A stretch of 56,048 nucleotides of DNA from positions 1 through 56,048 of IMG/VR virus record IMGVR_UViG_3300020193_000026, one strand, 5' to 3'. The translations under genes were made by a program, and so were the position numbers. Positions 1-9,700 of the stretch are shown one piece after another; the stretch's first letter is position 1; every line of letters starts with the position of its first letter. The notes under the pieces were generated by a model. The model saw nothing but the letters and a program-made list of their open reading frames with translations, was not told the DNA's origin and ran no database searches. This stretch comes from a virus.

Positions 1-47
1 TAGTACGCCTAAATACTAGACGTTTAGAGATGGTTGGAGGCTAAAAT

Positions 48-890
48 ATGCAGGGATATTCACAGATGAACAGGGGTTATAATGAGCAGCCCGGAATCAA
101 CTGGGGTAAGGTTGCCCTCTATGGTGCAGGTGCAGCAGCAGGCTATGGTCTCATTCGCGCAGGAGCGATGAAGCTGAGGCCCCATCTAAATACAGGAATG
201 CAGAGCGGGAAGGCAATTGGTGGTGGAATCCTTGGTCTAAACATGGAGGGGGGATGGAAGGGCTTCCAAAAATTAGGGGCCTTATCCTGGGATCCTTCGC
301 TCGGAGAAAGGGCTACTGGATTGGCACAAGCCGCAAAGACGAATCAAATCATGGCGCTAAAAAAAGAGTCGCAGGAGGCGGTTAGAGCCGGTAGGGCAAA
401 AGATGCAAGACAATCAGCCAAAATTGCGTCAACTTACCAGCAAGCTGAGAGTATTGCGAGACAGCAAAAGATGGTCAACAGTCAGATTGAAATGGGCGCA
501 TCTAAAAGCAATCTGACCAAGCTCAATGCGGAGAAGGCTGCTTTGGCAGAGAGAATGACCAACACAGGCGCTCTTTTCTCTGCTCAGAATAAGGCACAGG
601 AGCTAATTAGAGCTAAAGCCGCCACAGAGAAGGCTGGGTTTGCAGGGAGACTGAAGACTTTGAAGGCCGCCCCATTGGATACACAGGCGTATATGGGTCA
701 AGCGATAGAAGAGGGGGGAGCGTTGGCCCGCTATGGATCTGCGGCAACGGGCTTCTTCGGTGCCATGGATTATGCAACGGAAGGTGGGATGAAGCGTTTT
801 GGTGTAGGTGCTGCTCGTGTAGGCCTTGCCGCAGCCGGAATTGGTCTCGGAATGAAGGCGCTAGGAGCGCTAAATCCATTTAGCGATTAA
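48..890 (+). CDS. Unknown Gly/Ala-rich protein upstream of terminase
   Basis: 280 aa, not recognised as a family. The ATG is preceded by GGAGG with a 7-nt spacer, which fixes the start. Two Gly/Ala-rich apolar stretches lie near the ends (about residues 20-45 and 250-275), each long enough to insert into or cross a membrane. The middle (about 95-200) is charged, rich in Ala, Gln, Lys and Glu, and probably helical or coiled coil. It ends 8 nt before the terminase start. A small terminase usually sits here, but I see no DNA-binding helix-turn-helix, so I do not call one. The apolar-helical-apolar plan resembles parts of the giant tail-module proteins further along, so an internal or ejected virion protein is possible. 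That is inference from composition only. Confidence 0.8.
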   Translation: MQGYSQMNRGYNEQPGINWGKVALYGAGAAAGYGLIRAGAMKLRPHLNTGMQSGKAIGGGILGLNMEGGWKGFQKLGALSWDPSLGERATGLAQAAKTNQIMALKKESQEAVRAGRAKDARQSAKIASTYQQAESIARQQKMVNSQIEMGASKSNLTKLNAEKAALAERMTNTGALFSAQNKAQELIRAKAATEKAGFAGRLKTLKAAPLDTQAYMGQAIEEGGALARYGSAATGFFGAMDYATEGGMKRFGVGAARVGLAAAGIGLGMKALGALNPFSD

Positions 891-898
891 GGTGGTCC

Positions 899-3800
899 GT
901 GGGTTTTCAGAAAGAAGAGCAACTGCACCCAGGGTGCGTTTTGTGCAAGCAGAAGAATGTAGCCCAGTCGGATGTTATCGACCAGGAGACTGGTCGTATA
1001 TTGGTCAAGAAGGGTGATTTTGCGATCCAGTGCAAGGGCATCCCTCTAGATCCTGTTGAGCAGGTAGTCCAGATTACCGAAAGAGCAGGGGTGAGGGATG
1101 AGCTTACTGATGGCGACATCAAAGCAATGGCGACTGTTCGTGACCCAGTCCTCTGGGCTCACGATAACGTAACCACTCTATCTGAGGAGACCGGACAGAG
1201 AGGGCCTTGGGTCCCACAAGGAGCGTCAGAGCAGAACATCGCAACCTATGGGCTAGACCCAAGTTCTGCATATTACCAAGAACTAATGGTGAAGTGCACA
1301 GCCCGACGCCAAGTCCTAAGACTGGGGCGGCGTTGCTTAGCCGCTGGCGAAATGGTTGCAATGGCGGACGGGACTTTTAAAGCCATTGATCAAATCTCTG
1401 TAGGAGATAGGGTGCTGTCTCGAAATATGTCGAGAGGGACATTCGTGTCAAAGAATGTCACGGCGATATATGAGAATGGGATTCAGAACATCTATCGGAT
1501 TACACTGAACGATGGAAGCGCCATCCGATGCACCGCTAACCACCCACTATTAAAATCTGTGGCTGGCCCTGAGGGCAGGGGGCGCTCACTTCAGTGGCAC
1601 TCGATCGAGAGCGGGCTCTCTGTCGGAGACAAGGTCCTGGTGGCGAGGGAGCTTGCTGTCTTTGGCTCAGACTCATTTGTTAACGAGGCCCGCCTTTTGG
1701 GGTATCTAGTCACAGATGGCTATCTGCCAGAGAAAGGTCAAACCCCAAAATTTACAAACACAAACCCAGCCTATCTGGAGGAAGTCGACAATTTAACTAA
1801 TGCTATTTTTGGCCAGCGAGGGCGGGTTCGTAACAAGCAAAGCAAGACATTACCGGCCTGGGATTATCACTTTACCGATGGGGATCACAGCACCCCCTCG
1901 TTCATTCGTAGCTGGCTAGAGGAATATCAGCTAATTGGAGCAAAGGCGTCGAATAAGACAGTACCAAAGAGATTATTTAGCGCCGACAAAGAAACAGTTG
2001 CACAGTTCATAAACAGATGTTGGAGTGGAGATGGTTGCGTGTTTGTGGGCCAGCCCAGGCTTGGTCGACAGCCTCAACTAGAGCTGACGCTGACAAGTGC
2101 AAGCATAGAGCTTTTAAAAGGCACCAGGTTGCTTCTAAAAAAACTTGGAGTACATTCTCGTATAAAAGAGGAGAAAGGGAGGAGCAACTGGAAGCTTTGC
2201 GTGACGGGCAAAACAGATTTAGAAGCCTTCCTGAACACTGTAGGTGATATTTTTGGGAAAGAAGCCAGATCTCAGGAAATGCGAAAAGTTTTAGGGCTTA
2301 TCACAAGACAGGCCAGAAACAAAGGGCATGCGACTGCGCGTTTGGCGAAGGTGGCTTCTATCACAAGAGATGGCAGCGAGCCAACTTTCGACATAACAGT
2401 TGATAAGTGGCATAACTTCGTGGTGGATGGGATCGTTAATCACAATAGCGGGAAGTCGTGGACGATTACGATCAAGGCATTACATAAAATGGTAACCAAC
2501 AAAGGTTACCGTGTCATGGTCATCACGCCCGCACAGGCCCAGCTAGATCTTATCTTTGATAGAGTCGATGATTTCATTGAGAACTCTACCTCTCTGAAAG
2601 CAAGCAAGGAGACCTACCGAAAGACCCCACAGAGATATATTGAGCTAACTAACGGTTCTTTCATGATCGGATTCGTTAGCGGCAATGATGGTATGCGCGG
2701 ACAGGCCGCGGATATGATCATTATTGATGAAGCTGATTATCTGGATACAGATGACCTCTCTGCCATCACTGCAATCTTGACAGAACACAACAACACAATC
2801 CTCATCGTTGCATCTACCCCAACCGGTAAGCGAGAACAGTTCTATAAGTGGGATCACGATCCGGCATTTAGGTCCTTCCACTTCCCCTCCATGTGTCGTC
2901 CAAATTGGAACGAAGGCATGGAGTTGGAGATGAAGAAGGAGAACCCTGGCGTCAAGTATCTCCATGAAATCCTTAGTGATTATGGCGAAATTGCAGACGG
3001 TGTTTTCCAGCACAGTCATATCGACAGAGCTCTGACTTACGGGGATTACCTATATGTGGATAATGAGCGGAGAGACGGTTGTATATATTGCGTAGGGGTC
3101 GACTGGAACCCTGTGCATGGAACAGAGATCGTTGTCGTCGAGACCGATCCCAAATATGGCAGGGCACAATACAAAGTTGTTGATTGTGGCCAAGTCTTCC
3201 GCGAAGGGAACACACAGATACAGGCCATCAATGAGATCATAAGACTAAACAGGAAATGGCAGCCAGAATTCATCTATGTTGATAGAGGCGCTGGCAATGT
3301 GCAGATTGAGCTGTTGCAGGAACTTGGAAGCCAGGCAGAGCCAAACACTCCAGATAAGCGCCTAGAAAATATCGTTAAGGCTGTTGACTTTGGAAGCAAG
3401 ATAGAGATGCGTCATCCGGTTGAGGGGACTGTATATAAAGAGTACGCTAAGCCTGCGGTAGTCGAGAATGCAATTCGTTACCTGGAGGCAGATCAGATTG
3501 TTCTGTCAAAGTATGACACCAACTTGATAAGAGCCTTGCGTGGCTACATCGTGCATAAGGTTAGTGCTAACGGCAGGCCCGTATACAAGATGGTCACCGA
3601 TGACATCGAAGACCATCGCCTGGACGCTTGGATGTTGGCGATGTTTGCTTTCACGATGGAATTCTCTAAGCTCGGTACGCCTCATATTGTCCCAACTGTT
3701 GCCTTTACGGGTATGTTTGGCGATGCTGTTAAGCGGGTTTCGTCTCACATTTCAGTTCCGATAGATGACAATAAGCCAACCTCTAGAGCTTTAGGGGCAA

Positions 3801-4021
3801 AAGAGCAAATAAAAATCGACCAGAGAGAACTAGCCAGAGAGAAAGAGTTGAATTATTTGCCTTCTCATACTATTATCGAGCCTACCTGGGAGAACGGACA
3901 GCGAGTCAATACAAAGATATACGATCGCACAGAGACTCTCCCGCGTAGATCTATCGGCGGTCGTCGCGACGAGAGCTCGACAAGAGGCCGAGCCCCAATA
4001 AAACGGAGTATGTTCAAATAA
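899..4021 (+). CDS. terL: Terminase large subunit (ATPase-nuclease) interrupted by an intein
   Basis: DNA-packaging motor of 1040 aa as encoded, 669 aa after removal of an intein at residues 146-516. The joined extein restores a Walker A of the form GRR-SGKS. Walker B is IIIDEAD with D610 and E611, followed by a coupling motif ASTPTG near residue 640. The RNase H-like nuclease follows with acidic residues in VGVDW (D735), FIYVDRG (D795) and DHRLDAW (D905, D909). The N-terminus has a CxxC pair at residues 13-16, possibly a small metal site. It starts at GTG behind AAGGTGG with a short spacer. ATP hydrolysis drives DNA through the portal, and the nuclease cuts the concatemer. The stop overlaps the next ATG by one base (TAATG), so the two are translationally linked. 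Confidence 0.97.
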   Translation: MGFQKEEQLHPGCVLCKQKNVAQSDVIDQETGRILVKKGDFAIQCKGIPLDPVEQVVQITERAGVRDELTDGDIKAMATVRDPVLWAHDNVTTLSEETGQRGPWVPQGASEQNIATYGLDPSSAYYQELMVKCTARRQVLRLGRRCLAAGEMVAMADGTFKAIDQISVGDRVLSRNMSRGTFVSKNVTAIYENGIQNIYRITLNDGSAIRCTANHPLLKSVAGPEGRGRSLQWHSIESGLSVGDKVLVARELAVFGSDSFVNEARLLGYLVTDGYLPEKGQTPKFTNTNPAYLEEVDNLTNAIFGQRGRVRNKQSKTLPAWDYHFTDGDHSTPSFIRSWLEEYQLIGAKASNKTVPKRLFSADKETVAQFINRCWSGDGCVFVGQPRLGRQPQLELTLTSASIELLKGTRLLLKKLGVHSRIKEEKGRSNWKLCVTGKTDLEAFLNTVGDIFGKEARSQEMRKVLGLITRQARNKGHATARLAKVASITRDGSEPTFDITVDKWHNFVVDGIVNHNSGKSWTITIKALHKMVTNKGYRVMVITPAQAQLDLIFDRVDDFIENSTSLKASKETYRKTPQRYIELTNGSFMIGFVSGNDGMRGQAADMIIIDEADYLDTDDLSAITAILTEHNNTILIVASTPTGKREQFYKWDHDPAFRSFHFPSMCRPNWNEGMELEMKKENPGVKYLHEILSDYGEIADGVFQHSHIDRALTYGDYLYVDNERRDGCIYCVGVDWNPVHGTEIVVVETDPKYGRAQYKVVDCGQVFREGNTQIQAINEIIRLNRKWQPEFIYVDRGAGNVQIELLQELGSQAEPNTPDKRLENIVKAVDFGSKIEMRHPVEGTVYKEYAKPAVVENAIRYLEADQIVLSKYDTNLIRALRGYIVHKVSANGRPVYKMVTDDIEDHRLDAWMLAMFAFTMEFSKLGTPHIVPTVAFTGMFGDAVKRVSSHISVPIDDNKPTSRALGAKEQIKIDQRELAREKELNYLPSHTIIEPTWENGQRVNTKIYDRTETLPRRSIGGRRDESSTRGRAPIKRSMFK
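1334..2446 (+). mobile_element. LAGLIDADG intein in the terminase P-loop
   Basis: 371-residue intein (protein residues 146-516). It starts at Cys146 and ends ...VNHN516 with Ser517 as the +1 nucleophile, so both splice junctions are canonical. Block A follows Cys1 (ADGTFKAIDQISVGD). Block B contains the TxxH-type segment CTANHP. Blocks F and G are FDITVDKWHNFVVDG and VNHN, with the usual penultimate His. A two-motif homing endonuclease lies between, with LLGYLVTDGYL and NRCWSGDGC each keeping an acidic residue. The insertion falls inside Walker A, between GRR and SGKS, so the ATPase can work only after splicing. P-loop sites are known favourites for inteins because the DNA target is conserved. 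Confidence 0.95.
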
Positions 4022-4521
4022 TGATTTCAATCTATAAACTAAATGATGGGACAGGGGCTTTTGAGCCTGTATCAAGCGGCGACTTTGAAGCTCCCGCCAC
4101 ATTTAACATCTCCCCTGGCGGAAGCGCTCTTACAAAGAAGTTCTTTATCCGCAATGATGATGAGACAAAGTTCTATACAGGATTGGTCCTAAGGCCATCA
4201 GTCAATAATTCTCCGATCAGCGGTTTGTCCCTAAAGGTGAAATTACTGTCAGGCGACAAGGCCCCGTCAGACACTCGCTGGGCTGCTGTAGCAGCTAACG
4301 GTTCTCTGTCAGAGCTAGATCCAGGGGAGGCTGCTGTCCTGCAGTCGCCTCTCGATGGCGGGGCAATCGACACCAGGCTCCCGAACTTGGGGACAAAAAA
4401 CGCCGCAGACACAAAGTACTACCCGTTCTGGATCAGAATCGAAGCAGCAAAGGGCTCTCCAATTGGAGCTGTCTCTTGTGAATTGATTCTCACATACACA
4501 GAGGGCTTAGTAGATGACTAA
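4021..4521 (+). CDS. Unknown small beta-rich protein
   Basis: 166 aa, no family recognised. It starts on an ATG that shares its A with the terminase stop, so its ribosomes are probably supplied by terminase translation. The sequence alternates short apolar strands with Gly, Ser and Asp turns and has no obvious helices or membrane segments. This suggests a compact beta-sandwich, perhaps a virion accessory protein. It overlaps the following gene by 8 bases (ATGACTAA). Its place between terminase and portal suggests a head or packaging role, but nothing in the sequence shows a specific activity. Confidence 0.8.
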   Translation: MISIYKLNDGTGAFEPVSSGDFEAPATFNISPGGSALTKKFFIRNDDETKFYTGLVLRPSVNNSPISGLSLKVKLLSGDKAPSDTRWAAVAANGSLSELDPGEAAVLQSPLDGGAIDTRLPNLGTKNAADTKYYPFWIRIEAAKGSPIGAVSCELILTYTEGLVDD

Positions 4522-4945
4522 AGCATTCGATATGCTCATCGTAATCGCTCCAAAGAAAGAGGCCAAGCCCTTAAGCGGAGTCGAGCGAGACGCATTATTT
4601 AAGAAGCCAGATCTTGTCGACAGAAGAGCTAGAAAGGCCGGCTCCGTTCCACGGGCCGTGCTTGTTGACACAAAGGAGGAACCTTCAAGTCTTCCTCTTG
4701 AGGACATATCGACAGGATACACAGAGCTTATCGCAAGAGCCAACGGGCTCCTTTCATTACTGAGCAGCCGTGTGGGCGAGCTAACCTACGAATTCTTGCC
4801 AGAAGACAAGCCCGCCCTATCTGAAGCGATTGCTGAGACGTTCAAGGGTGAGCATCGTCGTATTACCTACCAGATGTATCTGCAGGCACTGCGATTGGAC
4901 GCCGACTTGGCTGTCGCCATAGGCGAGCAGTCCCATGGCCTTTGA
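4514..4945 (+). CDS. Unknown protein between terminase and portal
   Basis: 143 aa, no family recognised. The ATG overlaps the previous stop by 8 bases, a translational-coupling arrangement. The N-terminal third is basic (KKEAKP, RRARK) and the C-terminal half is predicted helical and acidic. No cysteines or membrane segments are visible. It is co-directional and contiguous with the packaging genes, so a role in head assembly or as a small virion protein is plausible. A small terminase subunit cannot be excluded on size (T4 gp16-like proteins are about 160 aa), but I see no supporting motif. Confidence 0.78.
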   Translation: MTKAFDMLIVIAPKKEAKPLSGVERDALFKKPDLVDRRARKAGSVPRAVLVDTKEEPSSLPLEDISTGYTELIARANGLLSLLSSRVGELTYEFLPEDKPALSEAIAETFKGEHRRITYQMYLQALRLDADLAVAIGEQSHGL

Positions 4946-4959
4946 TTCGGGAAATTGAT

Positions 4960-5397
4960 ATGGGATTAGCACATCCGGTCTTAGAATTACTTTTAAACAG
5001 AAGCGCAGCGAGCTACTTAACAGAGCAGATCCGCAAGTTGTATATGCGTCTATATCCATATATGGTCTACGATTTTGGCCATATTGGAGACATAAACGAA
5101 TCACTAATCCAACTGGACGCCAAGATAGATGCATTAGCGAAGCTCCTGAGTACTCATGTTCACCCGGTTCCGCCGGGCGCTGCCGTTTCCTCTGTCGCTG
5201 CCGTTCAGCTACCAGCCCTACCTCCGACTGTTATGGCAAATGATATCGCACTAGGCTTAGTGATATTGCCCGGCGTCCCTCAGCCAACGGGCGAGGCGCT
5301 TCCGGCAGTGTTGCCGTCTAGGGTAGGCCCTCCGACGGAAATCATCGCGACTCCGCCACTAAACCCAGCTGACATCACAGGGACTGGTATAGTTTAA
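4960..5397 (+). CDS. Unknown protein with Pro/Ala-rich C-terminus
   Basis: 145 aa from the ATG at 4960. A longer reading from a TTG at 4942 is possible, but it overlaps the previous gene and has no ribosome site, whereas the ATG has GGGA seven bases upstream. The first 70 residues look helical (LLLNRSAASYLTEQIRKLY) and include a segment with the pattern of an alpha-helical oligomerisation region. The rest is low-complexity Pro, Ala, Val and Thr, probably an extended linker or tail. It overlaps the next ATG by one base. No known family is recognised. Confidence 0.78.
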   Translation: MGLAHPVLELLLNRSAASYLTEQIRKLYMRLYPYMVYDFGHIGDINESLIQLDAKIDALAKLLSTHVHPVPPGAAVSSVAAVQLPALPPTVMANDIALGLVILPGVPQPTGEALPAVLPSRVGPPTEIIATPPLNPADITGTGIV

Positions 5398-6782
5398 TGA
5401 ACATCGATTATGCCCTAGCGCGCAGAAAAGACTTACAGCTAATCATAAAGGCATACGAAGACTTTCTAAGGACCCAATTGCTCAGAAGCCCAAATCGGAT
5501 GAAGGTGGCAGAGGCACTCGGGACAAAAGATATTGTCCGGACTATTGCCATGTCTGAAGTCTCCAGGTCTAGGGTCGATAGGATCATTAAGCCAAGTGAA
5601 AGCCCTCAGGGCCTTGAGGCAACATCACAACCTCTGGTAGAGGAAGCTGCTTCCTTGGGACGTGGCCTTCAGCCCATAGGCGGATCATCTGCGGGCAGGA
5701 GCGAAAGCGACCGCCTATTTAAGGATCTTTCAGAGTGTATCCCGTGCAATCTGAAGTGGGCGTTGGGCGACTTCGACTGGGATCGTTTGAAAGAGATTTT
5801 GATGCTGGATCTAAAAGCCAGGCTGGGATTCCTGGACGGGCTGGAGAGCCTCTTTAAAGGTAACCCTGTATTAGACGAACTCTGTCGGATATTGCATGCA
5901 TTTCGAGACCTTTGTCCACAGGACCTGCTAGTCCTAATTGGGATTTTGACCGCATTCATAGGGAGAGTACTAGAGTCAATTAATTTCAATCTGATGTCAG
6001 CCCTGAGTGACATATTAAGCAGTCTTCTTAGGCCTTACATTGGCGGATTAGAAGACTTCTTGAACATGTACTTACAATTCTTGTTAGATCAGGTCGATTG
6101 TATTTTGAATAGCATCGAAAACTCGGCACGGAGTCTGAGCGGCTTGAGCATTTCGAATGACCACGGCCCAAAGGCATTGCATTTCAAAAAGAAGTTGACC
6201 TCTGACGCAGCGGACGCTCAGCTTGACGATATTGCCGACACAGCCAGGCGCACAAACGAAAACATTCACGATTTTGCCAAGCAGCTAACTGGCACCCCTG
6301 ACGATATTGTTAGTTATATCCGCTCCGTTGGGCAGGAGGCTATTGATTGGATTGAGCTGAAGCTCACAAAGGTCCAAGATGCTCTGATCGACTTGTTAGG
6401 TGGTGAATGGCTAGTTACCCAGGACAACATCAGTTGGTATGAGCAGGTTAAAGCCGTAGCCACTATAATTGACATTTGTGAGGTAATTGTAAAGCTCGGG
6501 ACTCAAGAAGAACTATGTACTGAAGAGAACGCAAGGCAAATCATTGATCAGCTAAACGACCGCATTCCAAATGGGACTGTGATATCTATCAATGAGACAC
6601 CTGATTCTTCGGCAGGACGAAGTTCGGCAATTCCGGGAACGGACTCGGAGCGCACGACTAGGTCGGGGCTCTCTGAGTCAACAGTCAAGCAATTCAACTT
6701 TGCCTTAAAAAACTGTCTTCAAAAGGCCAATCCGGACGAAGAAGCTTTGTTGAGGCAATGGGCTATTGAGCTAGGGGGTTAA
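5397..6782 (+). CDS. Unknown large helical protein upstream of portal
   Basis: 461 aa, no family recognised. It starts in a TAATG overlap with the preceding gene. The N-terminal 100 residues are basic then Ser/Gly-rich. Residues about 110-260 hold a Cys-containing region (CIPCNLKW, later CRIL and CPQD) followed by long amphipathic and apolar helices, and the remainder is mainly helical. The CxxC could bind metal or form a disulfide, but the other cysteines do not form a clear ribbon. It ends directly before the portal start, with the SD-like run of G residues for the portal overlapping its last codons. This suggests coordinated expression with head genes. Confidence 0.8.
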   Translation: MNIDYALARRKDLQLIIKAYEDFLRTQLLRSPNRMKVAEALGTKDIVRTIAMSEVSRSRVDRIIKPSESPQGLEATSQPLVEEAASLGRGLQPIGGSSAGRSESDRLFKDLSECIPCNLKWALGDFDWDRLKEILMLDLKARLGFLDGLESLFKGNPVLDELCRILHAFRDLCPQDLLVLIGILTAFIGRVLESINFNLMSALSDILSSLLRPYIGGLEDFLNMYLQFLLDQVDCILNSIENSARSLSGLSISNDHGPKALHFKKKLTSDAADAQLDDIADTARRTNENIHDFAKQLTGTPDDIVSYIRSVGQEAIDWIELKLTKVQDALIDLLGGEWLVTQDNISWYEQVKAVATIIDICEVIVKLGTQEELCTEENARQIIDQLNDRIPNGTVISINETPDSSAGRSSAIPGTDSERTTRSGLSESTVKQFNFALKNCLQKANPDEEALLRQWAIELGG

Positions 6783-6783
6783 T

Positions 6784-9700
6784 GTGGAAGACATCATCGA
6801 ATTAGATCGACCAGTAAGGGATCTTCAAGAGGTTAAGCCTAGTATCAATCTGATGAAGGCCCTTTCCCCTGCGATTAAGCGTCCGACATTCACGTATAGG
6901 CTCCCTGCAAACTCTAATACACGCAAGAGTGGTGAGGCCTGGTATCCGGCTGAATATGATTTCGTCGATATTGGGATGGCAGAAGACACGGACTCTTTTG
7001 TCTATCAGGCCAACTTCAAGAAGCTTGCGCTAGCCATAAAGGCTGGGTGGGCATTTGTCTCCAGGGATCAGACATCGCTAGATTACATCAAACGACGCAT
7101 TTCCGAGATAGAGATCGCCCAGGGCCAGAGCTTTTGGGCTTTGCAGGTCGAGGTACTGAGCAACCTACTCAGATACCACAATTGCTTCCTGATTAAGGCG
7201 AGAGATATATCGACGTCAAGCGGGAAGGTAAGGAACGTTGACGGCTTCAAACTGAAGCCTATCGCTGGTTACTTCGTAGCTAGCCCAGAAACCATGCTCT
7301 TCCAGATTGGTAAGGACTATCACATTAAGGGCTACAAGCACATTATGCCGGATGGACGTGAGAAGGTATTCGCGCCAGAGGATGTAGTCCATTTCCATAT
7401 CTATAGAAAAACACATCATTTAGCAGGGACTCCATCATGGGTCCCAGTTCTCGATGACATAACCGCTCTTCGCCGCATCGAAGAAAACATCGAGAACTTA
7501 GTTCACCAACACATTCACCCCTTGTTTCAATACAAGGTAGGCACCGAACAAGCGCCAATGAAGCGTTACGAGGATGGCCTTACTGAATGTGACGTAGTCA
7601 GAGCCAAAATTCAGGATATGGCAAATGACGGTATGATCATTACTCCTGAGCGTCATGAGATAAAAGGCCTCGGCTCTGAAAGCCGGGCCTTAAGAGCTGA
7701 GACCTATCTTGAGTACTTTAAGAAGAGGGTGATCTCTGGCGCAGGTTTGTCAGAACTGGATTTCGGCTACGGGGACTGTTATGACGCACTGACAGAGACC
7801 CTCACCGAGACTGGATGGAAGAGACACTGGGAGATAGACCACACAGTAGAGAAGATCGCTACATTCAACCCAGAGACCTCTAAGATTGAATTCCATCTAC
7901 CAAATTACAAATACGAAGCCCAATATGTCGGAGATATGATTCAGTTCAGAGGAAAGCATATCGATATAAAGGTTACCCCGAACCATAAGATGTGGGCTCG
8001 TGCTCGTAATGTTGGAAGCCAATGGCAAAAGGTTGAGGCCCATGAACTCTACCACGGTAAGTGGAGCGAGTTCTATTTGCTAGAGTCAGCAGAATTTGAT
8101 AGCCAGGACATAAACGAACGCTTTACGATTAAAGCAGAAAAGCAGAAGAGGGGCCCCGCACCGACTGCGGTAGACTGCGATCTAGAATCTTTTGCGAAAG
8201 TCTTAGGGTACTTTGTCTCTGAGGGATGTCTTGACAAAGGTCGAGCCCGCAATGGTGCCTACCGAATCAATATTTCACAAAATAGAGGCGAGTCTTTCGA
8301 CAGAATTGTTGAAGCCATCTCTGATTGTGGCCTTAGTTTCAGCACGTACTTTCACCACTCCAGACCAGACGAAGGTCATATAACTATATATGGAAAGACA
8401 TTATATCACTGGTTAGAGCAGCATATCGCCCACGGCGCCCGCAACAAGAATCTGCCACAAATGGTTTTGGGCTGGCCAAAACTCGCTCGCAATGCCTTGC
8501 TCGAGGCTTTGATTGACGGTGATGGAACAGTTGACAAAAACGAGGGTGCGACAAATCGGACCTATTATACGACTAGCTCACAACTAGCTAACGATGTTCA
8601 GGTCCTTGCTCTGTCACTGGGGCTGAAAGCTAAGGTTAAGCTAACGCGACAATCCTCCGAAGCATATGGAGAATCTATCTATCGAGTCCACATCTCCGGC
8701 AGAGCCGGAGAAGAGAATAGCCGTATTGTCACAATGGATATGATCTCCAAGGTCGCATGTGATGAGCCGATCTATTGTTACAACGTCCCCAACCATCTCT
8801 TCCTGACCAGACGAAACGGGAAAGTGACAGTTCAGGGAAATACGAGCAATCGGGCGTGCTATTCGGAAGACACCGAGACGCTAACCGAGAATGGCTGGAA
8901 GCATTATTCGGAGATCTTGCCTGGAGAAAAGATCGCGACATTCAATCCGGCAAACAACCAGCTCGAATACCATGAGCCTGATGGTGGAATCTTCCTATAT
9001 GATTACGAAGGGCCAATGTACCATTTTAAAAACAGGAATGTTGACACATTGGTCACGCCAGATCACGACATGTGGGTCGAACATCGGCTTTGGAAGAGGA
9101 GTGAGTGGACGAAGGTACACGCCGAGGATATCAAATTTGAAAGATTTGGCTTCCGGACAGGTGGTATTGAGTGGGCCGGCGTAGATCCAGGGGACTTCTT
9201 ATTGCCCCATGTTCCCTACGGGCCAAATGTAAAGTGTCCAAACCAGGGGCCCTTCGAAAGAATTGACATATCTGATTGGTTGGAGTTTTTGGGATACTAC
9301 GTCTCTGAGGGCTATTTAGCAAAGGCCAGAAACAAGTGGGCCGTAACCATCAGCCAAAATAGCGTCGTAAATGCCGCAAAAACAGAGAAGATACGAAGGT
9401 GTCTTACGAGATTGCCGTTCAAGTTCAATGAGTACACAGATTCGAATGACCACACAACCCGATTCTGGATACACTGCAAGTCTCTTTACCTATACCTACA
9501 GGAGAATTGTAAAGATCATTCATACCTGAAGCAATTCCCGGAAGAGATCCTTTCGTATTCTGAGGAGTATTTAAGAATCGCCTTTGAGGCTGCCATGGCG
9601 GGTGACGGCACTTCTGACGGAAGAGAGGGTGGGTCAAGCCGAACGTACTATTCGACTTCAGACAATTTGATTGACCAGATGCAAGAAATCGCAATCAAGC

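Noticed and set aside
4942-4959. TTG start extending the protein at 4960
   Set aside because: It overlaps the previous stop, lacks a ribosome site and adds only six residues, while the ATG has GGGA at good spacing.
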